Assembly (NCBI GenBank): GCA_036346225.1
Contig: JARFIW010001108.1
Coordinates: 3,432,501-3,496,500 of the forward strand
DNA from: Platerodrilus igneus
Lineage: Eukaryota > Arthropoda > Insecta > Coleoptera > Lycidae
Length of the DNA: 64,000 nt
Reading direction: 5' to 3'
The notes beneath the pieces were generated by a model. The model searched no databases and had not been told where the DNA came from. It worked only from the letters and a program-made list of their open reading frames with translations. A program made the translations under genes and the position numbers. Positions 24,001 to 36,194 of the stretch are shown in pieces; the first letter of the stretch is position 1, and the number at the start of each line of letters is the position of its first letter.

Positions 24001-24620
24001 TGTATGATTTACGGAAACTTTTATTCCAACGGTTTTCATTTTGGGGATCCGAGTCCTATTGAGTGACTCGTGCGTTATCTTAATATTTTAAAAATTCATT
24101 TGTTATAGCTTTAATTATGCCAATTGCCTTAATGGAAATTATATTTGTTAAGTTCCATTTTGTATTTAAAAATTTACTGCCTTCCTACCTTAAAACCATT
24201 TCAATTTCTACTTATTTGAATTTACGGGTTGCTACATTTCAATGATTTTAAGTCTAGGCAGCCAACTGTGCTCGTCCTTACTTATATCCACGAGTTCGCT
24301 TGTCTATATTCTTTGTGGTCCTCTATCTAGACATGTATTCGTTACTAATCAGGACTATTTTGTATGTTGCTAGTTTAATGATAATGAAGTAAAGTAGCCC
24401 TGTTATCGTCGCAAGATAAACACCTGCTCGATTTTATGTCTATTATAAATAGTATTTGCGTGATTATTTCTTAGAAAAACAATTTTACAACTACATTGTT
24501 TAAACGAGTTCACTAGATATTTAGTGCTTGGTCGCGTAGGTTTTTCTCCGTTAGATCGGGCAGTTGCAAATTCTTATGATGAAAAATATGGTTTCTCTTT
24601 ATACGTAACTGGAAAATAAT
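21051..24620. other. No gene; diverged dispersed repeats
   Basis: 21636-22060 is a diverged direct copy of 31455-31890 (shared tttgtaaatactaagtttgttg-like, aattaatcaatttccttgat, actc.aaatacgaggtct). The remainder shows no coding signal; the minus frame 22226-22447 looks like chance. Confidence 0.5.
21636..22060 (+). repeat. Dispersed repeat S, copy 1
   Basis: Aligns by eye along its length with 31455-31890. The best block is at the 3' end, around ttccttgatactcaaaatac. Unknown class, no coding capacity seen. Confidence 0.6.
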
Positions 24621-24624
24621 TGAA

Positions 24625-24905
24625 GTGTAAGATCCTTTTAATAAAAATGTATTGTCAGCCTGGATTTGTATTCTATAGTCTTCGATTCTTAGAACTATGG
24701 TTTCCTTTGTTGCATCATAGAAACTTAAGTTATCGTTCCAGAATGTTTTGCCTAGCTACCGTATTATATATAGATCAAGTTACGATGAGATGGGTAACCA
24801 TTGTAGCTACCCATGTCTTTCACAGCCTGCAGGAAGAAATACTCTATATGGTGATGACCGCCAGCTATTTATTTTACTCTTGAATGATATGTGGTTTACG
24901 TATGT
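24625..24905 (+). repeat. Coding-like repeat T, copy 1
   Basis: Matches the complement of 61735-62030. In shifting frames both copies give CLATVLY(I/V)D, ATH..HSL and DDRQLF.LLL. Similarity follows a protein-like pattern. The parent protein is not recognised. Confidence 0.55.
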
Positions 24906-25139
24906 TATAGCAACGTTAAGAGGAACGCCATAGACTAAGATTTATCAAATAATTTGATAGTTTTATCTTTAAATGTACTATTGCACATTTGTGTGGTTTT
25001 TGTCTAATTTCAGTTATTCTAGTCATAATGATTTCGGTCTCCATCAATATAGTAAGTAAGTATTTATATTACGTAGGTTTTTGCCGCGGTGTATAGATGA
25101 TCAGTATCAATTGTTTGCTGTGCTAATACCGTTACGCTT

Positions 25140-25352
25140 TTTTATAAAAACCTTTAATGTTTATTGTATTAGTTAGGTTTAGAGGATTTTTAAAAACCCA
25201 GCACTGAAAAATTCTTAGCAAATTACTGTTGTAATGCAAACGTACGTGAAAACCATACACAGTTTTGGTTTTCGTGAAAGTCCAGTCATTGGCGTATCTT
25301 TGTGGTCTAAGAGAATGTCAAGATTGCATTTCTCAAGCTTTGTACGGCGTTA
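25140..25352 (+). repeat. Dispersed repeat U, copy 1
   Basis: About 200 bp nearly matching 27355-27563 in direct orientation (gcaaattactgttgtaat, gaaagtccagtcattggc, atctttgtggtctaagagaa). Non-coding. Confidence 0.75.
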
Positions 25353-27354
25353 TATCTATCAATGTGCGTGAGAGAACTTTAACCTTTCCTGGATGAGTTA
25401 AACATTTTCGTGGGAGCGAATGTATTGAAACAGAGGACTTGACTACCGGCTTCCCTCGAGTATTGACGTGTGAGTAGTGCTTCGACTTATCGACAAGTAA
25501 TTCCCTCCTTTCGTCACAGTGGGCTAAAGTTTGACAATACTGGTACAATAGGACGTTACAACAAAATCCTAAACCGTGGGAGCCGCTGCATCAGAAGCAA
25601 GATACTGCGAGTAAGTGTTAGCCATAATAACAGCGACACATTTTGCCGCTCCAACGAATTTATTCTTCGAGTAAATTTGATGTTATATATACGTTAAACG
25701 CTATTTTATCAATCTCTAAATGCGGTGTATCATTAATATCGCAGATGGTCATTTAGACCAATCTGTTTTAACAGGGGCATGCCATACTCGCTACTTCTTC
25801 TCTAGGATGCTTTTCCTAAAACTATACTTTTTTCATCCATATATCTCCGTTTTAAACCCTAATTTTTCTTTTTAAGTTCAGAGACAACCGTCAATCACAT
25901 AAGAGTGGTATTTCCCTACTCCAGGCTACTGACTACACTTTGGTTGGTCGAGTGGTGCTTCGACGTCCAACATATTTTCTATCGCTGTTACTTAATACCA
26001 GCCTTTCCTCCTATCTCTTCTAACTAGATTACTATATAGCTCCAAACCTCCCACCTTCCTCTTGTATCTTTTCTTTATTTTTATTTTATTTTCGAAGTCA
26101 CTGCATAGTTAGAGGGTTGTTACTTCACGACATTGAACCGTTGCCGTGGAGAAACTCCGTCTGTCTCTGTATCGCCACTGTCTTCCGCTGATGTACGTTG
26201 ACAGTGAACGTTGTTATTGACTTAGCCGGAGAGCAGGGATTGTATTTCTTTTCCAAACTGGTCCTTCATGCCGTTCACGTGAACGAGTGCCGTTTCACGG
26301 AACTTCTCCTTTGGAGGGCATGTGTTAAAAATCCCATTTTAAGCTCTTACGGTATAATTCTACTCTCTCGGAAGTCCTCTTTTTTTTGTTATTACATTTA
26401 TAGGAGGGGCGGTGTACCTTGGCAATAGGGCCTCCAAACCAAAATTAGGTTTTACGTTCTTTTTAAAAAAAAGTTTGTCGAAATATATTATCTTATCTTC
26501 ATTTATAGGTTAAATCATAAATGTTTAGTGCCTATCTTTTTCTTTAAAGTAGTCCTAAGGATTATATTTTACTTGATTAATATGTGACCACAACTAGTTA
26601 ATCATCCTTTTTCCGAAAATATTTTAGAGATTTTATCGTACCTTAAATAATACTTTAACTCAGAGATGGTTATGTATTTATCTTTCGTTCTGCAATAATC
26701 TCTGAGACGTGATCCCTGCCCTTGGCTTTACCGTCAAGTAAATAAATTATCTATATCTTTCTCGTAATAAAATGCTTGAAGAAACTATTGTTTTATTGTT
26801 CCGTACAATTAATATTTATGAACAAAGGTAGGATTTATTATTATGAGGTAAAAAAGCAAACCTGCACCTTAGTATTGTATTTGATAGGGTAAGGTTAAGA
26901 AATTATGTATCGTAAATGCAATAGCCTAGCTAATTTGTTAACTTAACTTTTTTGCTGCTTTATTATATGTTGCCTTATCGTGTTGTTTAGTTTTGAACGA
27001 GATGGGTGTAAATCGGTACACATTCACCAGTAAACGTGAAAATAACTCTTGTATTTAGATTTATAGTGCAGTGTCAGTAGTAAGCATGTGAGTCTCATGC
27101 TTCCGACAAAATTTGTGCGGTTAGTGCTTCGGCAAACAAGACCTATGCGCGCTGACTTGAGTAAACCTTAAATCGGGTAACTGCTCATTTCCGTTTCAAG
27201 GTCTCGCAATTGTTGCTACCGTTTAAAAAACCAGGTGGCTCCTATAGACAAATGTAGTTTAAGTTTTTTGTGAATGTGTAAGCACTACAAAGAGACTTTC
27301 CCTTTTTATTTGTTTTTCTTTTTGGAGTTTTAAGGTGATTATTAGGCTTTGTTT
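25353..27354. other. No gene seen
   Basis: Blocks sharing gtgcttcg near 25480, 25960 and 27120 hint at further decayed repeats. No coding frame above chance. Confidence 0.4.
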
Positions 27355-27563
27355 GAAAAGCTTTAACGTTTATTGTATTATTTAAGTTTAGGGAGATCTT
27401 TAAAAACCCTGCACTGGAAAATTCCCAGCAAATTACTGTTGTAATACAAACGTACTTGAAAAGCACACAAAGTTTTGGTTCTCATGAAAGTCCAGTCATT
27501 GGCGCATCTTTGTGGTCTAAGAGAATGCTTAGATTGCATTTCTCAAGCCTTGTGCGGCGGCGT
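27355..27563 (+). repeat. Dispersed repeat U, copy 2
   Basis: Partner of 25140-25352; see that entry. The copies are more alike than most repeats in this part of the window. Confidence 0.75.
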
Positions 27564-27689
27564 ACCCATGAATGCGGCATTCGTTCTCTTGCTCCTTTTT
27601 CCTCTTTCTTTGTTACCCCGTAATGTGAACAAGCATTTCGTTCGGATTTCGTTATTTTTTACTGGTCTTCTCGTATTGCAGGAAGCATA

Positions 27690-29186
27690 TTTTCAAAAAC
27701 AAAAAAATTGAAATATCATGTTTAATTAATATTAGCTATTCATGAAATCCATTACACAGAGTACATAATAATAATTTTGTCATTTTATATTGATTTTCTT
27801 CTATTTGCATTTGATTTTTATTTTCCGCAACGCCAAGACATTACTAGTTTAAATTTAGAAAATCCTATTGTATGACCAGCATGATGTATAATAACCAAAT
27901 TAAAGTTAATGTCAGCTCTAATGATGCATATAGAACGCTGACAGCCCCAATAAACAATTTCTACATTAAATGATACTCATACGAAAGTTATTAGACCTAT
28001 TAAGGTCATAGATAGAAATTTGTGTCTTTCAACTTCTGCTGTAAAAAGAAATTTTAACGTTATAAAAGTAATTAAAAAACTTAAAAGAACCACCTCCAAT
28101 ATGCCATTGTATATGTTGGTGATTTATAGATCAGAAGATATAAAAATGTTTATGATATTAAATATTTCAGCAGCTTCATGGATCAGAGAGGTTCGCGTAT
28201 GACTGCCGATATCAAGATCTCGGGATCGATTTCCGATACGGACCACTTGAAAAATATTATGCTATCATTTCTCACAACAAATTACGTCTTTGTTCGGATG
28301 AGAGGTAATATGTAGGCTGGTTTTATAGTTATTATGGTTATAGGGTGTGTCGGTGCATTTTCATGATTTAATGGATTGTTTTTGAACTCGTATAAATGTG
28401 TCCAAATAAATTTTCTTATGCCGGTTATTTACTAGGTGTCTATCTATACTTTTCTAAATTTAATTCAAAGAAGGCAAAATACCCATAGTTATTAACGTTT
28501 GTATTTAATATAGTTAGTGCCATTGTGTTTATTTCTTTATCCTGATTTAATATTACATTGTAATGGTCATGTCAATAAATAAAGAAACTACTAAAGCTTC
28601 TATACAGGGAATTTTCTTGCTAACAGTTCATTCAATTAACAAATGAATTCGTAAATTCTTTTCTATTACTGAATGTTTGCTTAAAGTAACGCGCTTGCTT
28701 TACAAATTGCCTACAAACACAACTAATACTTTAGTATAGATTGATTTTCGGTTTGAAACTGACTACAGAGCCCTCATTACGGTTTTTAGGTAGTTCGTCT
28801 TAATACGGTAATCTGTGGAATTCGTTGTAGAATAGATGGTGTTTTGAGTATTTCCATATAATCATGTTTATGATTTTAGGATCTTTGTTAGCTATTGTGC
28901 AGAAATGAATAAACCAATTTGACGAGTTGCAAATACACCGAAACCTGTTACTAATTGATTTATATTTACAAACCCCAAGACATACATTTAATATTTTAGT
29001 GTTGGTTAAATACCATTTCTTTAAAGTTTTTAACCACAGAAACTATAAACAAATTAAATTTTTTTGCCTTTGTACGTCTTTATACTAACGAACAATTGAA
29101 GTTTCAAACAAGAATCAAATTCCCTCATGTGAAATCTAGCAAAACGTTGGCGGACAAACGCGTTTAAGATTATTTAAAGTAGACGG
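27690..29186 (+). repeat. Dispersed repeat V, copy 1 (interrupted by repeat R)
   Basis: Parts recur in direct orientation downstream: 27690-27790 at 36195-36290, 28345-28690 at 33760-34105, and 28780-29186 at 37830-38165. The match resumes after repeat R, 30575-30690 corresponding to 38170-38280. Diverged and non-coding. Confidence 0.6.
28175..28325 (+). repeat. SINE copy d, tRNA-related head only
   Basis: Contains tcgggatcgatttccgatac (degenerate B box), ccacttgaaaaatatt and tcggatgagaggtaatatg, then leaves the SINE sequence at the same internal point where copies a and e are also interrupted. Confidence 0.65.
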
Positions 29187-30570
29187 CTACTATGTACCTA
29201 GACACCTAGACGTAGCCGGAAGAAAAGTAAATACCAGGCTAACTACCAAACGCGGAGAGTGGGGGGGATTCACCTACATACCAAAAAAAAAGCTCGTCGC
29301 CACCGATTATCTATTAACAAATAAAAAATAAATAAAGAATTCTGTACAAACAAGCAAAAGCAATAAATTAAGCGTTACTATTTTAAAGCGAACAATTATG
29401 TGATATGAACAATTCAGTACTTTAGATACGAAGTGCGCATCTCGTATTTTACACAAAATAAAATTAATCAGTAGTAGATAAACATGTGAAAGCTTTTGTC
29501 GAGCGTTTTTAAAGTTGCACCTAATACTTTTTGGAAAATAAACTAATTAGTAGGAAAGAATTCACGTGTGACAGCTTTTGTCAAACATTTTTTTTAAATT
29601 ATACATAATACCGTTTGTAAAATAAGCCAATCAGTAGGAAAGAATAAGCGTGTGTCTGTCAAACATTTTTAACAATGGTACATCACACCTCTAAAGCGAT
29701 AATATCGATTCGCAGCAACAAACAATAGTTCTACAGTGTCACGTTTCTTATAACGTAACTACACCAAACGCTGACACGGAATATGCCATTGATATACACA
29801 AAAGAAAACAAGCTGTATACCTGTATGTACTTGGATACTTAGCTTGCAACCCGTAGGGGTGACTCAGCGCAGAAACGCCATGGGAGTCAGTATCGATTCA
29901 CCCTACCACCGTAACTGCAGCAGCGGTCTACGGACAAAAGCAGTTGGTCTACAGACTAAAGCAGTTGGTGTACGTCAACGAACAGTTGGGCCTATATAAG
30001 GAAAGAACCAATTTGACTGACCTCCAGCTAAAAGCTAGAAAGAGAATCGGATTAGAATGAGTAAGCACGGAAAAACTCACCAATACACGCAAAATACCTC
30101 TTACTTGTCGAACAAAAAAACGTGCATTGCTTTTGAAGTACTGTGAGGAATGATGTAGAAAATATTTCAACGCACAAGCTGCAGAATCAAATTCAAAATG
30201 GGTTCAAATAACACGTGTTCGAACTACAATCCTCGCATTATCAAAACACGAATAGCAAAACTAGAAAACACGCTATCAAAGAATAGTAGGATCTATTATT
30301 TCGACAAGTTTTTAAATGGGAAACACTAGAGAGAGCAATTATACGTTATCGGAAGGTTTAACAAATTACCGGATACCTAAAACAAGGTATAGACTATTTA
30401 ATTTATCGAATAAATTTTCGTGTTAGAATGAACAGATTTGAAAGAAAAGTTATGATTGCACGTACTATTATAACGAAATAAAAATACAAGATGAGGTTTT
30501 GAATAGAAACAGAAGCTAGATGAATGAAAAACGAATTACAACAAAAAAGAACATATTTGAATCTATCATT
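29187..30570. mobile_element. Repeat R, copy 2
   Basis: Second copy of the element at 17628-18955, same orientation, inserted in repeat V. The flanks are contiguous in the V copy at about 38165-38175. Relative to copy 1 it has about 60 extra bases after cagctaaaagct (near 30025-30095). It contains the same three imperfect tandem units. The TATA-like cctatataaggaaag lies at about 29990. Confidence 0.8.
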
Positions 30571-30574
30571 GAAA

Positions 30575-30690
30575 ATAAACGTAATACGGCATACAAAAAT
30601 CCTGACTTCTTCAAAGTCCATAACTACAATGTACCGTACAAAATATTGCAGGAGCAAATAGACGAGACAACGCTCCTAAGTATTTCACGT
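30575..30690 (+). repeat. Dispersed repeat V, copy 1, portion downstream of repeat R
   Basis: Contains accttcaaa-like, tccataac, caaaatattg and gcaaatagacgag, corresponding to 38170-38280. Coding frames overlapping it on both strands look like chance. Confidence 0.55.
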
Positions 30691-30907
30691 GATAGTTGTA
30701 GAAAAGCTATGAAGAAAGTGGAAGTATTTTCGAGCTTTGAGACCAAATGAAAATAGTACAGACAAGAAAATAATTTTCACAAAAGACAACAGTTAACTTT
30801 AAACTTTACAATGGTTCAAAGGCTTAGAGGAGAGCTCGCCTTCAGTAAACTCAAGAAAACGATATCTAGTGTGTTTTTATAGTGAAGAAAAACTTATATA
30901 TTTGCTT

Positions 30908-31293
30908 GTAGGAGTATGCAACTAACCACACTCCTAACTAACCAATGCTTATATGACGCCTGCATCCTTCGAGTTTTCTGCACGCTGGTTCCCATACGAG
31001 GACGTAGACTACCGCAGCCTGTAGATCAAGGACCACAGAATAAATCTATTCAAGAGTATCAATCGCTACAATAACATGGCTAATTCTTGTACCGCATCTC
31101 CTAGACGCGCGTGTCCTTTAACATAAAAACGTATTACTAGTGTTAAAGACAATTGCAATTTAATTACGCACACAAAGACATTTGTAAATATTTTCTGTGC
31201 GTGTCATGCCTTTAATGTTAATGTATAATAAGTTCACGGCAATATTTAACCCCTTAATACAAAGCATTGACGAGGTGACTAGAAAACCACAAC
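30908..31293 (+). repeat. LTR-like unit, copy 1 (TGT...ACA, about 386 bp)
   Basis: Begins tgtaggagtatgcaac, ends accacaaca, and resembles 36899-37806 at both ends (gtatgcaac, tgtcatgccttt, agcattgacgaggtgac versus agcattagcagggtgac). The TG..CA termini suit a solo LTR, but no target duplication or internal retroelement genes were found. Confidence 0.45.
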
Positions 31294-31454
31294 ACCACAC
31301 GCCTAACAAGAAATATTTTGGGCGGTAGTTGAAGTTAATCTCGTGAAACCAATTTTGCTCATTTTCTTTCTACGGTAAAAAAATATTATACAAACTTGCA
31401 TTGCAACTCATCAAGCACAGAAGAATGATACGATTAATTTTTCTTCCAGGGAAT

Positions 31455-31890
31455 TTTGTGAGGTTAGATATAACACCTTAGAACTCTTTGTAAATATTAA
31501 GTTTGTTGACCAAACCATAGGAAGCCCTTCTTATATCATACCTTTACAATGCCTAAATAAAAAAAGAACTAGCTAGTGACTCACAAATATTTAATCTTTG
31601 ACATCAAACGTTAAACCAACCATGACATCTATTATTAAATTCTCTAAAGTATTACACAAAAAAATAATTAACAGTGATGCTATTTTTATTTGCACATGAT
31701 TGCATGAAATTAATTATACTTCATTTCGGTCGCATGAATTATAATCTACATTAATTACTAGTTATATTTGCAGAACTTATAGATCATAGGAATGGAATTT
31801 ATACAATAATACAGTATATTCACAGTAATAAACTATAATTAATCGATTTCCTTGATACTCAGAATACGAGGTCTGGTACTTCTTTGGCCT
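31455..31890 (+). repeat. Dispersed repeat S, copy 2
   Basis: Partner of 21636-22060. The sequence just downstream (tgcaacttatttaatgtata) also resembles 60215-60255. Confidence 0.6.
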
Positions 31891-31959
31891 TCGATCAGCT
31901 GCAACTTATTTAATGTATAATAGACGTCATCATGATCAAAATTTATAAAAATATATGTT

Positions 31960-34900
31960 ACAGGTAAAAGTGACGTTATGCTACTATTTCAAAATACCGA
32001 GAAGGGACGGGTAACCCGTAACAATTATAAGGGTGCACTAACTAACTAAAGTGGTACGGGGTGGGTTCCTATGGAAAAATGTTGACAATAATAAAATATA
32101 TACATGTGAAATGGCCGAAGTACAAAAAAACTGTACCTTGAATTGTAACTTGTGATTTATAACACATTTAAGACATTAATAGGCGAGTTAAGGTTCTACC
32201 CACACTCTATTTTGGGAAATGTCGGACTAGCATTTTATCTTAAAACCACTTAAAAAAAATCCGGAAAATCTTTAAAAAAAGTCTGCTCTGTTTTATCAAA
32301 TAAATTTAAAAATTTGGTTAACAGAAAATAGTCAAACGATAAAAAATAAAATGCTGAAGTTGGGCGCCATAGTTTTCTTAAGGGTAAAACTGATGTTGCG
32401 TTACAAATTTTGATTTGACCAAAAAGAGTGGGAACCCCGTAACAATTTTAATGATGCACCGGTTAACTACAGTGGTGCAGGAGTGGGTTCTTGAAAGGCT
32501 TTAGTAATTGTCAAAAGTAAAGCGTACCAATAATTTAGATATTTTCGCTACCCAAAAGGGGGTAATTTGGGATAGATCTGTTTGCTTTCAATGTTCTAAA
32601 ATCTCGTCATCTCATCCGTTCACCATTCTTAACCACACCTTAACAACATTCATTCACTTTCTATCGAAATAAAGCAATTTTCAAAATAAATACCTCCATC
32701 AAATATGACTTCATCACTGGAGTGACTGGATATCCTTTCACAAAGATCACTTTTACCCATCTTATAAATAACTCTAAATAAAAAAATCCATCTTAAGCTG
32801 AAACATTATTAAGCGTATATTCCTGAAATATACATAATTAACAAAAATGTAACACGTAACTGGCCAGGTTTTATTAACATAACTCCTTTAAAAAATATAA
32901 ATCCGTAAATAATACTACCATACCTTTGGTTTAGCTTCCCAGATTGATCTATACGAAATATTAAATCCTATTACTGGAAACGCCCTTAAGAACAATATAT
33001 AAAAGAACGTAGCGCAACAGCGGCTTCTGCGTTAGCCATTACAAATACTAAATTTTGACAAGGAAATTAAGTAGTAAATACATCCCATACAAAAAGTTTG
33101 CGTTTACATTAATACGCACACCTTTCTTAATGTTTCAAGCATTTTAAGCTCCCTTTCCGATAACTTTATTGCTTAGATGTAAAAACTAATTCTGACGCTC
33201 TACGAACCAATTACAATTTATATTTATAATTTTACGTGTTATTTATCAAGCGTACACAAAAAAGTAAAGCTCAAACAGTCCTCACAATTAAATTCTATTT
33301 CTTAAATTAATTAAGCACATTCAGTAACACTACTGATTAACTTGTTCACTTCCTAGGTATGTTAGATCCCCCACTCCAACTAATCAAATTCCAACGTTTA
33401 GTTTATCGCCCTTTCATTACACCATTTTTTTGTTTAATGTACCATCGATGCGATTTAATATCGACGATTAACAAGCGTGCTTGACCTTTCTGGCATAATT
33501 ATTCAGCAAACCTCAAATCAATTCGTCGTCGGCGGCTATCGAGGAACGTACGGTCAATACGCTTGCTGTCGCTGAAGTATCATCTCTTTCTTCCTTATTA
33601 ATTCCCTACTTCATCGTTGTATTCCATTTCCCCTCCCTTTTTAAATTTTATTCTTACACTTTGTGCGTATAAAGCTGTTTTATAGTCGAGTTCAATGTTT
33701 TACGATTAATAGCAGAAGCTAGCCATTTATTTTCGCAACGCATTGAATTTTATGCCGTTTTATGTGTTTGTAGTTGTACGATGTGTGTTTCCATGATCCA
33801 TTGGTTTGTTTTAAACTCATGTGAATGTTAACGAAAAAGCTTTCCTATGTTGGTTATTTACCAAGTGTTAATTTGGTAATTTCTCTAAATCTAGCACAAA
33901 TAGTGTAAAGTCCCGATCTTTATTAACGTTTGTACTTAATATACTAGGTACTTTAATAATTTTAATTACTTCATCTTAGTTTAATATCATATTGGAATAT
34001 CAACTACTAAAGCTTCTATAATTTTCGGGGTGCTTTCTTTGCTATAAGCTCATTTAACAAACTGAAATTAATAAATTCTTTCACATTACTTAATGTTGAT
34101 TTTCCTAATGCACCAGCGTTACACACCATATTTTTTTTTCATTCTACTACGGAATTTTCAATCACTAGTAATATTATTTTCGTGCATTCCTCCTTGCAGT
34201 TTCTTCAAGACGATTATTAACCTTCATTTTGCACATTCGACTCCTTTCTTACTGATTTCTCTGAAACTCACAAGCTTCTTCTACACCTATTAGGTTCACA
34301 ATTATCGGACGTAGTCTCAAACTTTGGAGAGGGAACGATTTGTTAACGGTATGAACTTGTTGTTCATTTGCCAACCGCTTTTTTAATCACAATGTTGTAA
34401 ACGGTATTTGCTTCTGGCTCGTTTAGTTCCCATTTTGTAAAGCAAACACAGCCTTATTTATTGAATCTTTTCACAGAACTTTAAGATCGTACATTGGTAC
34501 GAGTAAAATAAGCGGTACGTTATAAATTTAGATTTGTTCTGAACGGGCGGGGACCCCACGACAACATGAAGGATATACAGGCTAATCAAAGTAGCGCGGG
34601 AGTGAGTTCCTATAAAAAAATATATTAAAAATCAGGAAAAATAAACGTAGAAAATTGCTAAAATACAAAAAAATGTCACAATAGCCACTTACTTTTTTAC
34701 TGCTTGTCATAATTCAAGCGAGCCAAACCGTTTTGTCTAAGCAATCGCTTTCACTATACGGAAGACTGTAATTCTCAATAGTTCTCCTTTGCTTTTGGTA
34801 TCCTAAATCCCGTAACATCATACTTTACCGGTCTCTATAATACCTTAAAAACACTCACTAAATTTTGTCAGGCCTTAGACATTTTTTAATTAAAGTGCCT

Positions 34901-35130
34901 CTCCTAAATACGACTTCGTCACTGGAGTGTCTCAATAAATAACTCTTTATAAATTTACCTATTTTTACCTAGTTCACAAACAAGTCCAAATAAAATTCAA
35001 CTTAAACTTGAACTTTTATCAACATTAAGTAATTACCACAAGAATACAAATACTTTCCATAAAATTTAATTTCCATACATCAAACTGGCCAGATATTAGC
35101 AAAAGACAGAATACCTTAAAAATTAACACT
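31960..35130 (+). repeat. Locally repeated block: three short and two long direct copies
   Basis: A 130-bp unit (start near ggtaaaa, then accccgtaacaa, aaagtgg, gagtgggttcct) occurs at 31965-32085, 32386-32520 and 34496-34620. The latter two extend into a longer shared block of about 620 bp (32386-33000 and 34490-35130) with atatgacttcatcactggag and aactggccag. Non-coding. Confidence 0.6.
33760..34105 (+). repeat. Dispersed repeat V, partial copy 2
   Basis: Matches 28345-28690 (ggttatttac, attaacgtttgta, actactaaagcttctata, aataaattcttt). Confidence 0.6.
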
Positions 35131-36170
35131 ATTGTTTTCAAGTTCTCCTAGTTTTACTAATATTGGTAGATGCATTCTGAAAACAATTTTTGGAAATGTC
35201 AATTTTACAATGATAATGAACATCGGTCAATACAGCTTTTCATGTTTGCATTCCATGGTTCCTTTAAAATATCAACTTGTGGTTTATTTCTTTACTAGCA
35301 CTACACCACATGTAAAACCTGCCTTAAAAATTGTTATTCACATTTTAAGCAATTATTGAAAGATGATACAATTTAATTTCCAATACTAGTATACTTAAAA
35401 CTAAATAACTTCCAGTTCTAAGTACTTTATCCCACCGCTATTCAAATAATCCTATAAAACAATCGTGTTGTCATTATGCCAACTTCCTATGAATTAATAG
35501 ATATCTATAATTCGCATATTTGACATTAACATATTTACTCCTAATCTATTTTCCAGTTTTCCAATAGATGTCTAGGGACGTTTAGACCCACCAGGTTTTC
35601 ATTGTTTACCTTCTACCAACAGCTTTCTTAATACAAAACAAAATCAAAAATATTTGTGAAGCGAATTCTCTAATCTCTATCCCCTTAGCCGGGTTCTCAC
35701 GACGTTAAATCCACGAATATGTGATTGAAATATACCCTGAACTTGCAATCGTAGTTAAAAAAAGTAAGTTGCGCACTGCGTGTTTTCCTCTTGTCGGATA
35801 TTTATATTCCCAACTTGAAGCCTTGTTGCTGTCAACTTAACTTTTTTTTTCAAACTTAATCTTTACATAACATTTCTTCCTGCCAGTAGTTAGTAATGCA
35901 TGCTAACTGTGCTCAAAGTTTAGTTGTCATAATGTAACATATTTAATGTACAAGGTTACTGTACCATAATTAAGTATAAGTCACGTGATTTTTTGTGATC
36001 TTTATCGTTGTTAAAATATTGTATTGTATGATAACTTCTTTGCATGGGAAGCGCACACGTAGCGTCTGGTAACATTTATATCTGGTTTACCAAGGGGTTT
36101 TAAAATAAGTTATTTTTCTGGATTTTTACAATAACAATATATTTAAAAAAATAAGGATATAGTTTTTGAG
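35131..36170. other. No gene seen
   Basis: AT-rich sequence; the small plus frame 35132-35359 has no recognisable feature. Confidence 0.4.
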
Positions 36171-36194
36171 ATTAAAGTTTTTCATCTGAATTAC

